DNA of 24,297 nucleotides from a virus: the IMG/VR virus record IMGVR_UViG_3300011113_000326, positions 1-24,297 of that record; one strand, written 5' to 3'. Each line of letters starts with the position of its first letter. Within the stretch, counting starts at the first letter, position 1. The position numbers were made by a program, and so were the translations under genes. The notes beneath the pieces are model-generated. The model saw only the letters and a list, made by a program, of their open reading frames with translations, did no database searches and was not told where the DNA came from. Positions 1 through 6,793 of this stretch are shown here, in pieces.

Positions 1-56
1 GGTAGACAAACTCTCGTAACTTTCCTATGAATAGGCAAAAAATGCCCAGTTAACGA

Positions 57-506
57 ATGAGCCGTCAAAAGTCCACCGAAGGTCAAGCTGCCATCGCTCG
101 AGCATGGGGAATGTCACGCGCCGCCGTGACGAAATGGAAGCAGCTTGGATGTCCGATGGATTCGCTGGAAGCCGCGACCAAGTGGCGCGACGATTACCTG
201 GCCGCAAACTCCAACGGCGCCCAGGCTCCCCAATCGCTGAATGATGCGCGAATGCAAAAGCTCGTGCTTGAAAGCGAGCGGCTCCGAATCAAGATCGCGC
301 AAGACAAAGGCGAGTTGGTAGACATCGCGAAGGTCAAAGAATCCGGCATCCGCATCGGCGCAATCTTCAGCGCCAAACTTGCCGCGTTAGTCAATGATGC
401 TTCGGGCGCATTGGCTGGGCTTGGAGAAGTCGAGTTGAGAAAGAAGCTGCATGAGCGGACGCAGGCGATCTTGGCAGAAATTAGAGATGAATTAGAAAAA
501 GTATGA
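57..506 (+). CDS. terminase small subunit (Nu1-like DNA-packaging protein)
   Basis: The 149-aa product has an N-terminal helix-turn-helix (residues about 8-30, AAIARAWGMSRAAVTKWKQ), a central spacer and a helical, charged second half with many K/E residues, the layout of Nu1-type small terminases. Such proteins bind the packaging site (cos or pac) and recruit the large subunit, encoded here at 1567-3291. The ATG at 57 has no Shine-Dalgarno sequence; the ATG at 42 is closed by a stop after three codons. The 3' end overlaps the next gene by ATGA. The 56 bases before it hold two tiny inverted repeats (cctat/atagg around 23-34 and ggca/tgcc around 33-45) but no convincing promoter. Family assignment rests on the helix-turn-helix, the length and the position. 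Confidence 0.78.
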   Translation: MSRQKSTEGQAAIARAWGMSRAAVTKWKQLGCPMDSLEAATKWRDDYLAANSNGAQAPQSLNDARMQKLVLESERLRIKIAQDKGELVDIAKVKESGIRIGAIFSAKLAALVNDASGALAGLGEVELRKKLHERTQAILAEIRDELEKV

Positions 507-733
507 CCTACGAAACCCGAATCACCAAAATCACCGTGTTGCCAAAAGGCGAACCGATCTTCCATGAAGGAGCGACTGAAATTAAGATCGTTGATGATGC
601 CGGTGGCGAATACTTGGAGGTATCGCAGTGCAGCGATGCTAACGAAGGCAAGATCCTCATCGACCCCTTGGAATGGCCGGTATTGAAGAAGGCGATTGAT
701 AAAATGATAAAAAAGTGCCGTGAAGAAGTCTGA
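503..733 (+). CDS. hypothetical phage protein, packaging operon
   Basis: A 76-aa acidic/mixed small protein with no recognised domain, signal peptide or membrane segment. Its start overlaps the stop of the small terminase as ATGA (503-506), and its end overlaps the next gene by 14 nt, so it is translated as part of the packaging operon. The sequence alternates short beta-like stretches (ITKITVLPKG, EIKIVDDAGG) with a C-terminal amphipathic helix (LKKAIDKMIKKCREE). It could be a small packaging accessory factor, but nothing in the sequence proves a function. Confidence 0.6.
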   Translation: MTYETRITKITVLPKGEPIFHEGATEIKIVDDAGGEYLEVSQCSDANEGKILIDPLEWPVLKKAIDKMIKKCREEV

Positions 734-941
734 ACTCTGGGCGCAATACGTGGCAAAGAACCCTTCATTCGCTGGTGACGGCAACGTCACGATGACCGCT
801 CGCGGCCTGCGGAAATTGTTTGACACGACTTGGGACATTGCCTTCTTCGACGGTGAAGATGAAGTTCGCGAGCCTGGGCCGATTGGCGCTGGGCATGCGG
901 GGAACATTGAAGCGCTGAAAAGGTTTTTTGGGATGTCATGA
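720..941 (+). CDS. small conserved phage-type protein, GTG start
   Basis: A 73-aa protein starting at GTG 720 inside the end of the previous gene; the next in-frame ATG (792) would remove the N-terminal half. The N-terminus (KKSELWAQYVAKNPSF, then a short TMTARGLRKLFDTTWD segment) resembles small phage proteins of the form 'sel-yv-knP...tpeglrklfd' seen near terminase genes; their function is not known to me. It ends in an ATGA overlap with the methyltransferase. No cysteine cluster, helix-turn-helix or membrane segment is visible. Confidence 0.6.
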   Translation: MKKSELWAQYVAKNPSFAGDGNVTMTARGLRKLFDTTWDIAFFDGEDEVREPGPIGAGHAGNIEALKRFFGMS

Positions 942-1570
942 ATCCGCTTCTTGATCTGCGGCTTGCCGATTGCATGGATGTCATGCGGGAGTTTCCCGAC
1001 AAGCACTTTGATCTGGCGATTGTCGATCCGCCGTATGGGATTGGCGCGGAAAACCACGCGGGAAAACAAGAGAATGGGTGGACGCAATGGACAAAGAAAA
1101 GCTGGGACGCTCGCCCACCTGATGCCGACTACTTCCGCAAACTCTTCCGCGTATCAAAAAATCAAATCATCTGGGGCGCGAACTACTACCCTCAACGCCT
1201 GCCGCCGAGTATGGGCTGGGCGTTCTGGGACAAGGGCCAGCGCGGGTTTTCACTGGCAGATGGTGAGCTGGCTTTTACGTCGTTCGACAAGGCGCTTCGA
1301 GTATTTGAATATGCGCGAGGCACGGCGTTAGCTGAAGGCGAACGCATCCACCCAACCCAAAAACCAGTTGCACTCTACAACTGGCTTCTTGAGCATTATG
1401 CCAAGCCGGGCGACAAAATCTTAGACACTCACATGGGAAGCGGGTCGATTGCGATTGCGTGTCATTATCGCAATCATCCGTTAGTCGCCTGCGAGATTGA
1501 CCCTGATTATTATCAAGCTGCGCTGGCAAGGATAAAACGAGAGACGCGGCAACTGACATTTTGGACATGA
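938..1570 (+). CDS. orphan DNA (adenine-N6) methyltransferase, beta class
   Basis: The 210-aa product has the catalytic motif IV DPPY at residues 30-33, HPTQKP at 138-143 and the AdoMet-binding motif I as DTHMGSGS at 163-170. DPPY before the FxGxG-like motif is the beta-class order (CcrM/HinfI type). It would methylate adenine, less likely cytosine-N4, in a short DNA site; the target cannot be read from the sequence. No restriction enzyme gene is adjacent, so it is an orphan methyltransferase. At 210 aa it is shorter than CcrM-type enzymes (about 350 aa) and lacks their C-terminal extension. It sits between the terminase subunits, coupled by ATGA overlaps on both sides (938-941 and 1567-1570). 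Likely roles are protecting phage DNA from host restriction or marking DNA for packaging. Confidence 0.88.
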   Translation: MNPLLDLRLADCMDVMREFPDKHFDLAIVDPPYGIGAENHAGKQENGWTQWTKKSWDARPPDADYFRKLFRVSKNQIIWGANYYPQRLPPSMGWAFWDKGQRGFSLADGELAFTSFDKALRVFEYARGTALAEGERIHPTQKPVALYNWLLEHYAKPGDKILDTHMGSGSIAIACHYRNHPLVACEIDPDYYQAALARIKRETRQLTFWT

Positions 1571-3291
1571 ACCCGCTGGCCACAGGAATCCGGGACGGAA
1601 TCAAGCTCGCCTATCAGGGGTCGATCCTCGACTGGGCAGAGGAACACGTCAAATTCCCGAACTCTGACCGGGCGTCACGCTTTGACAGGAGCGTGGCGCC
1701 ATGGCTCAACGAGCCGCTTCTGGCGGCCTCGGATGACGAGACAACGCAAGTGTGCCTTCGGGCTCCGACGGGCGGGGGAAAGACCACATTAATGGAAACG
1801 CTCGCGTGTTACATCGTCGGGCAGAAGCCTGGGCCGACATTGTTCGTCGGCCAGACCGACGACATGGTGAAAGACTGGACGGAGTCGCGATTGATTCCGA
1901 TTTTCAGCGAATGCGATCCGGTGCGGGCTTTGTTTCCCGAAGACCGGCACGCAATGCGAAAGACAACGATCTTCTTCCCGCACATGGTCCTCTTCGCTGG
2001 CGGCGCGAACATGACCAACCTGCAGGAAAAATCGATGCGCTACTGCATCGGAGACGAAGTCTGGAGATGGAAGGGTGGCATGATCCGCGAACTTAAAGCC
2101 CGGCACCATGACCGATGGAACCGCAAGACGATTCTCGTTTCGCAGGGCTGGGACTCTACGCACGAGGCCGATGCCGAGTGGGAGAGTGGCACCCGCGAGG
2201 TGTGGGGGTGGACGTGCAAATGTGGAGAGTGGAACCGCTACACTTGGGACCACATCCAATACGAGGTAGCCAAGGCCGAGAATGGCGAGGTGCTCTGGGA
2301 CTCGGTCCAAGACTCGGTGCGGATGGAATGCCCGAGCTGTCAAGCGCAATATCGTGACAATGCAGCAACCCGGCGAGAACTTGCAAATGGTGCGAGCTAC
2401 CGCGCACTCAATCCACATCCGGTCCGGGGGCACCGGTCATTTGAATACCCGGCCTTCGCCGTCTGGTGGATACCCTGGTTCACCATCGTTCGTGAATGGC
2501 TCGAGGCCCAAGAGGCCAAGGGCAGCGGGAATCTGGAGCCGCTGAAACAATTCGTTCAAAAACGAAAGGCACAGGTCTGGGTCGAGGAGGTAGTGAGCGA
2601 CATGCCTGAGGTATCGACCGGCGACTATGCGAAGGCTGATTTTGTCGAGGGCCAGAAGATCGATGGCGAGGTGAGGCGATTCTTGGCGGTCGATAAACAG
2701 CGAGATCATTTCTGGTGCCTCGTCCGCGCATTCAGAGCCGATGGTTCATCGATGCTCCTGCACGAATCACGACCTCTGACATGGGAAACGCTCGACGGAA
2801 TCGCCGCGCAATATCAGGTGCCACCTCGGTGCGTCATTGTCGATGCGGGCTACGACACCCCGATCGTTTATGAATCGTGCGCCCGCCGTGGATGGACAGC
2901 CTCACACGGATCTGGTCAGGACGGATTTTACCACGTCGAGAATGGCCGTCGATCTCGGCGCTTCGTTTCCAAAATCGAGGCCGCGCAGGCCGGGAGCGAT
3001 GGGCTGAAGTGTGCATATTTCTTTTTTTCCAACGAGGGCATCAAAGACAAGTTGGCCTCACTCCGACAAGTTGGAGCCGTGCCCGCGTGGGAGGTGCCGC
3101 GTGATGTCTCGGAGGACTATCGCAAACACATGCTGTCGGAGATGAAAAAAGACGTCGTCAATTCGAAAACCAAACAGGTCGAGCAACGCTGGATCAGGAT
3201 AGGCGGCAGGGCCAACCACCTTTGGGACTGCGAGTGTATCGCGCTCGCGTCTGCGATGCTCGCTGGTGTGCTGCCTGTCGGGGAGGCGTGA
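1567..3291 (+). CDS. terminase large subunit, GpA family
   Basis: The 574-aa product is the packaging ATPase-nuclease motor. The N-terminal ATPase shows Walker A APTGGGKTT (residues 66-74) and a Walker B-like YCIGDE (159-164). A Cys pair CKC (217-219) and CPSC (255-258) can form the zinc-binding insert seen in GpA-type proteins. The C-terminal nuclease carries spaced acidic residues in LAVDKQ (about 365), VIVDAGYD (about 420) and HLWDCE (about 555). I chose ATG 1567 over TTG 1561, because it forms an ATGA overlap with the methyltransferase stop. A perfect 12-bp inverted repeat begins at its stop codon. Length is close to lambda gpA-type enzymes (about 640 aa). Confidence 0.93.
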   Translation: MNPLATGIRDGIKLAYQGSILDWAEEHVKFPNSDRASRFDRSVAPWLNEPLLAASDDETTQVCLRAPTGGGKTTLMETLACYIVGQKPGPTLFVGQTDDMVKDWTESRLIPIFSECDPVRALFPEDRHAMRKTTIFFPHMVLFAGGANMTNLQEKSMRYCIGDEVWRWKGGMIRELKARHHDRWNRKTILVSQGWDSTHEADAEWESGTREVWGWTCKCGEWNRYTWDHIQYEVAKAENGEVLWDSVQDSVRMECPSCQAQYRDNAATRRELANGASYRALNPHPVRGHRSFEYPAFAVWWIPWFTIVREWLEAQEAKGSGNLEPLKQFVQKRKAQVWVEEVVSDMPEVSTGDYAKADFVEGQKIDGEVRRFLAVDKQRDHFWCLVRAFRADGSSMLLHESRPLTWETLDGIAAQYQVPPRCVIVDAGYDTPIVYESCARRGWTASHGSGQDGFYHVENGRRSRRFVSKIEAAQAGSDGLKCAYFFFSNEGIKDKLASLRQVGAVPAWEVPRDVSEDYRKHMLSEMKKDVVNSKTKQVEQRWIRIGGRANHLWDCECIALASAMLAGVLPVGEA

Positions 3292-3320
3292 CCATTTTCG
3301 TGACACCGCGAAAATGGTCA
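3289..3320. other. perfect 12-bp inverted repeat at the terminase stop codon
   Basis: The arms tgaccattttcg (3289-3300) and cgaaaatggtca (3309-3320) are perfectly complementary around an 8-nt loop. The left arm includes the TGA stop of the large terminase gene. No U-tract follows, so it is not a canonical rho-independent terminator. It could stabilise the 3' end of the packaging mRNA, act as a weak terminator, or be a protein-binding palindrome. Confidence 0.8.
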
Positions 3321-3337
3321 ATTCCCGCAGAGGCCCA

Positions 3338-3364
3338 TTTCATGCGGATTTGCGGGGCATGAAA
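3338..3364. other. second inverted repeat upstream of the promoter
   Basis: The arms tttcatgc (3338-3345) and gcatgaaa (3357-3364) form an 8-bp stem with an 11-nt loop. The right arm runs into the A-tracts just upstream of the predicted -35 box. It may be a weak terminator for incoming transcription, with the A/T-rich tail on the wrong strand for a classic one, or an operator for a dimeric regulator. Confidence 0.55.
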
Positions 3365-3411
3365 AAAAGTTGAAAAAAAATGTTGACGATTTTCAAGGTT
3401 GGTGAGATAGT
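3362..3411 (+). promoter_or_regulatory. sigma70-type promoter with UP-element-like A-tracts
   Basis: The -35 box TTGACG (3383-3388), a 17-bp spacer and the -10 box GATAGT (3406-3411) preceded by TG one base upstream (3403-3404, extended -10) form a good housekeeping promoter. Two A-tracts (3362-3368 and 3373-3380), centred about 11 bp apart, lie exactly where an UP element would. Transcription should start near 3418, giving an A-rich leader of about 50 nt before the ATG at 3468. It is the only convincing promoter I see in the window. It drives the 77-aa gene that ends at a terminator. Confidence 0.68.
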
Positions 3412-3467
3412 CATTCCAGATCGAAGCCACCACGGCGACGACGAAACAAAAAAACAAAAATCCAATT

Positions 3468-3701
3468 ATGAGCACTTCAACTCTCCACTCACTGCAAAAC
3501 GCAGGCTCCACTCACAACTACCGCCTCAACCAAATTGTGCGCGGTATCAACGCAGGTGTTTTTGTGATCCTTGATTTCAAAACCATCGCCAACATTCCAA
3601 TGGCGATTTTGAAAGAGGTGAATCCCAAGAATCTCTCAGAGACAGCGCCCGGAACCATCGCCCTGGATTTCACAGCGATCAAACCTTACGCGGCCGCCTA
3701 A
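3468..3701 (+). CDS. hypothetical moron-like 77-aa protein with its own promoter and terminator
   Basis: The product (starts MSTSTLHSLQNAG, ends FTAIKPYAAA) matches no family I recognise. It has a polar N-terminus, a beta-like hydrophobic centre (GVFVILDFKTIANIPMAIL) and no signal peptide or clear membrane helix. The gene is bracketed by a promoter at 3383-3411 and a terminator at 3712-3741, so it forms an independent transcription unit inside the late packaging/head operon, the hallmark of a phage moron. No Shine-Dalgarno sequence precedes the ATG; the leader is A-rich. Expression from a lysogen, or early in infection, is plausible. Alternatives are a small structural or assembly protein needed in high amount. 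Confidence 0.72.
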   Translation: MSTSTLHSLQNAGSTHNYRLNQIVRGINAGVFVILDFKTIANIPMAILKEVNPKNLSETAPGTIALDFTAIKPYAAA

Positions 3702-3711
3702 CCCTCCACCC

Positions 3712-3741
3712 GGCGCGGGTTCGATCCCCGCGCCTCTTTTT
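3712..3741 (+). terminator. rho-independent terminator resembling a tRNA T-arm
   Basis: An 8-bp perfect GC stem, ggcgcggg (3712-3719) with cccgcgcc (3727-3734), has the 7-nt loop ttcgatc and is followed by tcttttt (3735-3741). It lies 11 nt after the stop of the 77-aa gene. The stem and TTCGATC loop mimic a tRNA T-arm, but no other tRNA arm is present upstream. Confidence 0.85.
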
Positions 3742-3918
3742 ATGAAAACACACGGCGGCAAGCGCCCCGGTGCCGGGCGCAAAAAAGGAACCGGCAAAGG
3801 CCGGACGGCAATCACAAAATCGATCAGTATGTCCCGCGAAGCGTGGGACATGATTGACCGGGCTCGAGGGGCAAAGTCTCGGGGCAAATATCTGACGTCG
3901 ATTCTCACCTCCTTTTGA
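3742..3918 (+). CDS. 58-aa ribbon-helix-helix-like basic protein
   Basis: A short frame starts at the ATG in the T-tract of the preceding terminator. The N-terminus has the basic Gly/Lys/Arg motif GGKRPGAGRKKG (residues 5-16), common at the start of phage-type DNA-binding proteins. Residues 25-57 (TKSISMSREAWDMIDRARG...YLTSILT) fit a beta strand plus two helices, as in ribbon-helix-helix (Arc/CopG-like) domains. It could regulate a nearby promoter, including the one at 3383-3411, or bind phage DNA during packaging. There is no visible promoter or Shine-Dalgarno sequence of its own, and its TGA lies within a TTGACA hexamer 13 nt before the next gene. Confidence 0.62.
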   Translation: MKTHGGKRPGAGRKKGTGKGRTAITKSISMSREAWDMIDRARGAKSRGKYLTSILTSF

Positions 3919-3933
3919 CAACGGGCGCAAATT

Positions 3934-4182
3934 GTGGCGCTCAACAAATCTTTTTTCGGTCTACCCGTAGCAACCCTTGAAGAGTTGCTCAACGACTATG
4001 TGGCCTGCCTGAAGGCCATCGCAGTGGCCGGCGCTTCTTACAGCATCGCGGGACGCTCATTCTCTCGGGCGAATCTCAACGAGGTCTCGCAGACCATCAA
4101 AGAACTGCAAGCCGCCCTTGACGCGGCGAGCGGTCGGCGTATTAAACGAGTTGTGACCGCATTTGCCAGCCAGCGCCCATGA
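3934..4182 (+). CDS. gpW-like head-tail joining protein
   Basis: The 82-aa protein sits directly before the portal gene, the place of gene W in lambda. Residues 20-60 (LNDYVACLKAIAVAG, then YSIAGRSFSRANLNEV and IKELQAAL) follow the gpW pattern: helix, beta hairpin carrying a Gly-Arg-Ser turn, then a helix beginning with an 'L-E' step. A basic tail ends the protein. gpW-type proteins fill the portal channel after packaging and form the site for tail attachment. The start is GTG 3934; the frame is closed upstream by the TGA at 3916 and no ATG is available. It overlaps the portal start by ATGA (4179-4182). Confidence 0.65.
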   Translation: MALNKSFFGLPVATLEELLNDYVACLKAIAVAGASYSIAGRSFSRANLNEVSQTIKELQAALDAASGRRIKRVVTAFASQRP

Positions 4183-6383
4183 AGCCGGATTTGATCACCC
4201 GAGCCCTATCGATCGTGGCCCCGAAGGCCGCCCGCACCCGCATGATCGAGCAGGCTAGGCTTCGCGAATTTGGGCGTTTTGATTCGGCGCTCGACAGCTA
4301 CAAGCGGGGCATCGCACGCAACCTCTCGGGCGCTGAGGATCTCAGCGGAACAGCGGAACGATACAAATTAATTCGCGCCGCTCGCGACCTCGCAGACAAT
4401 TTCCCTCCGGTCCGATCGCTCCTCCTCAAATTTGCAACCTACGTTGCCGGGAGTTTGCGCTACCAGGCGCGAACCGGAGATAAGGATGTTGATTTTGAGG
4501 TGGAGCGATTTTGGGCGCGTTGGATTCGGGAGTGCGATTTCATGCGTAAGCATGATTTTGTCAGGCTCCTCCAACTCGCAGTCATGGCCATCATTCGGGA
4601 TGGCGACTGCGGATTCATCATCGTGCGCGACGGTCAGGAGCTAAAATTGCAGGCCGTCGAGGCGGACCGCATCGGCTCGCCATACAACCAAACAATCGAC
4701 TCGGACAAATACATCGGCGGAATCAATCTCGACGAATTCGGTCGCGCTATCTCATATCAGATTTTTGTTCGCACCATAGCGAATCAATACATTTCTCCAA
4801 CCGACATCCCGGCCAATGAATTTGTGCATTTATTCGATGCCACTCGCCTCGATGAATACCGCGGCCGATCTGCATTTGCCACGGCGCTGAATGCTACTCG
4901 CGATTTGCAAGAGGCGCTGAAAGCTGAGATTCAAGCGATCAAATATGCGAGCTACCAGACCTCGGTGATCTTAACCGAAAACGGATCTGCGGACGCTACC
5001 GATTATTTCGCGACATCGTCCACAAATGACCTTGGACAACGCGACAGGCTCCAGGCTATCGAGCCCGGCGCGGTCAACTATCTCGGGCCGGGTGAGAAAA
5101 TGGAGATGTTTAAATCCGATCGTCCGGGCGGCGCCTTCGGCGAATTTGTGCGGCTCGTGCAGAGCCACATTTGCATGGCAGTCGGTCTCCCTTACGGTTT
5201 CGCATTTGATGCCGACAAATCCGGCCCGATGGCCCGCCTCGAAGCCGCGATGGCAGAGCGCACATTCTCGCGCTGGCGCGGGCTTCTGGAGGCGCAATTT
5301 CTCAACCGAGTCAAGAACATTGTTTTGCTTGACGCGCAAGCCCGAGGGCTATTGCCAGAAAGCGAGTTTTTACTTGACGGAAAATGGTGCTGGCCAGCGA
5401 AAGTTTCGATCGACTACGGGCGCGAGGCCAATGCCGATATTGCGCTCTGGAAAGCTGGCCTCAAGACCGCAGGCACGATTTATTCCGATGCAGGCGAGGA
5501 CTACGAAGAGGCGATTCGCGCACGGGCCAAAGAAGCCGCCATCATTCGCGACCTTGGCATCGAATACCAATTGCAACCAGGACGCATTTCGGATTCGGCT
5601 CCGACGTCCCAACTCGACAAGGAGAGCGCGGTTGATATCGAGCAGGGGCCGCTTATCGACACGATTGGAATCGGTGGCACGGATGCTTTGGCTGGTATCA
5701 TCGCAGCGATGGCCGATGGAAAACTGACGCCGGAGCAGGTCGCGGTGCTCTTGAAAACGGTTTTCGGCATGAGCGAGGAGGCGGCTAATGAGATTCTCAA
5801 AGCGCAATCCATCGAGCCAGAGCCAGAGCCGGTGCAAGCCGAACTCGAAGACGGATTCAAACCCACGGCGGGCATGGTTGCTGAGGCCAAAAAGGGTCTC
5901 GCATGGCGGAAGGAATTTAACCGTGGCGGCACTGATGTCGGAGTCGCCCGGGCACGCGACATCTCGAATCGCAAGAATCTTTCCGAAGACACAATCAAGC
6001 GGATGCATTCCTATTTTTCGCGTCACGAAGTTGATAAAAAGGGACAGGGTTTTCAACCGGGCGAGAAGGGATTCCCGAGCGCTGGGCGCATCGCATGGGC
6101 ACTCTGGGGCGGGGATGCAGGTCAACGATTCGCGGCTGCTAAAGTCAAGACCATCGCGGCTCGCGAAGCCGCTTCCAGAAAGCCTCAAATGACTTTCTCG
6201 CGTGACGCTCACGGCAGATTCTTGGGCGTCAATCTCGCCGCGGAATTTGTCATGCCAACCCCATCGCCGGGGGAATCTGAATCTGAATTTGTGTCACGCT
6301 GCATGGGCGATGAAACAATGGTCACCGAATACCCCGACACTGAGCAACGCGCCGCCGTGTGCTACGCGCAAACAAAACAATGA
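4179..6383 (+). CDS. portal protein, lambda (gpB) family, with C-terminal extensions
   Basis: The 734-aa product forms the dodecameric portal at the capsid vertex through which DNA is packaged. Residues 1-490 match lambda-type portals, including an RDGDCGF segment near 146, VEADRIGSP near 167, and IEPGAVNYLGPGE followed by a GLPYGFAFDAD-like segment near 300-350. The tail is unusual. About 490-557 is a linker; 558-645 (FKPTAGMVAEAKKGLAWRKE ... PSAGRIAWALWGGD) is a phage module often met in capsid-maturation proteins. Residues 691-734 (MPTPSPGESESEFVSRCMGD ... EQRAAVCYAQ) are a second short module with two Cys. Lambda gpB is 533 aa, so about 200 residues are extra. Genes on both sides overlap by ATGA. 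Confidence 0.92.
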   Translation: MKPDLITRALSIVAPKAARTRMIEQARLREFGRFDSALDSYKRGIARNLSGAEDLSGTAERYKLIRAARDLADNFPPVRSLLLKFATYVAGSLRYQARTGDKDVDFEVERFWARWIRECDFMRKHDFVRLLQLAVMAIIRDGDCGFIIVRDGQELKLQAVEADRIGSPYNQTIDSDKYIGGINLDEFGRAISYQIFVRTIANQYISPTDIPANEFVHLFDATRLDEYRGRSAFATALNATRDLQEALKAEIQAIKYASYQTSVILTENGSADATDYFATSSTNDLGQRDRLQAIEPGAVNYLGPGEKMEMFKSDRPGGAFGEFVRLVQSHICMAVGLPYGFAFDADKSGPMARLEAAMAERTFSRWRGLLEAQFLNRVKNIVLLDAQARGLLPESEFLLDGKWCWPAKVSIDYGREANADIALWKAGLKTAGTIYSDAGEDYEEAIRARAKEAAIIRDLGIEYQLQPGRISDSAPTSQLDKESAVDIEQGPLIDTIGIGGTDALAGIIAAMADGKLTPEQVAVLLKTVFGMSEEAANEILKAQSIEPEPEPVQAELEDGFKPTAGMVAEAKKGLAWRKEFNRGGTDVGVARARDISNRKNLSEDTIKRMHSYFSRHEVDKKGQGFQPGEKGFPSAGRIAWALWGGDAGQRFAAAKVKTIAAREAASRKPQMTFSRDAHGRFLGVNLAAEFVMPTPSPGESESEFVSRCMGDETMVTEYPDTEQRAAVCYAQTKQ

Positions 6384-6793
6384 TTACCCAAGGAGTCGCA
6401 CTCTCTGCAAAACAGGCTTTTCTGATCGGCCTTCACCAATCTGCCGACGAATACAAGCTCGCGCTCTACCGCGCTGATGCCAAGGTTGGTCCCGAACTTC
6501 AACGTTACACGCCAACCGGCGAGATCGAAGGCAAAGGCTACAAAGCCGGTGGCATCGCTCTGAGCGGCTTCAAGGCTGGAGTTGCAGGCAAAAGCGCATG
6601 GGTATCATTTAACGATATCAAGCTTGACAAAGCCTCATTCCAAGCCGCTGGCGCGATCATTTACAATGCCAGCAAGGACAACGCTGTGCTTTGCGTCTTG
6701 GCCTTCGGTGGCGAGCGCGGAGTTTTTGACGGCACGTTTGAATTAAAATTTCCAAAACCGACCGAAAATAACGCTTTGATTTTGCTCTCATGA
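6380..6793 (+). CDS. conserved phage structural-type protein of unknown role
   Basis: The 137-aa product resembles a widespread phage family that begins 'MITQ-v--s-K-e-l-G-h', followed by a -YK-ALY- segment, a TGE--G-GY-AGG turn, and alternating beta strands to a C-terminal 'F-F-FP-----NA-I-L-'. Members often lie among head and tail genes, and the beta-rich pattern suggests a virion or appendage subunit. I know no proven function. I prefer ATG 6380 (ATGA overlap with the portal stop) to the upstream GTG 6359. It is the first of five accessory genes between portal and protease. Confidence 0.7.
   Translation: MITQGVALSAKQAFLIGLHQSADEYKLALYRADAKVGPELQRYTPTGEIEGKGYKAGGIALSGFKAGVAGKSAWVSFNDIKLDKASFQAAGAIIYNASKDNAVLCVLAFGGERGVFDGTFELKFPKPTENNALILLS

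Noticed and set aside
194-1087. Long open frame on the - strand (297 codons)
   Set aside because: It lies opposite four overlapping genes of the packaging operon, including the methyltransferase start, and its product shows no motif. It is an antisense shadow.
1561-1566. TTG start for the large terminase
   Set aside because: ATG 1567 forms the typical ATGA overlap with the previous stop, as in neighbouring genes.
3380-3574. 64-codon + frame over the promoter and leader
   Set aside because: It covers the -35/-10 region and the start of the 77-aa gene in another frame, and the product has no motif.
3712-3734. tRNA gene suggested by the T-arm-like hairpin
   Set aside because: No D-arm, anticodon arm or acceptor partner is found upstream, no CCA end follows, and a T-tract follows directly; it is a terminator.
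5370-6212. Long open frame on the - strand (280 codons)
   Set aside because: It is opposite the portal gene, whose motifs are clear. No start signal or domain on the - strand.
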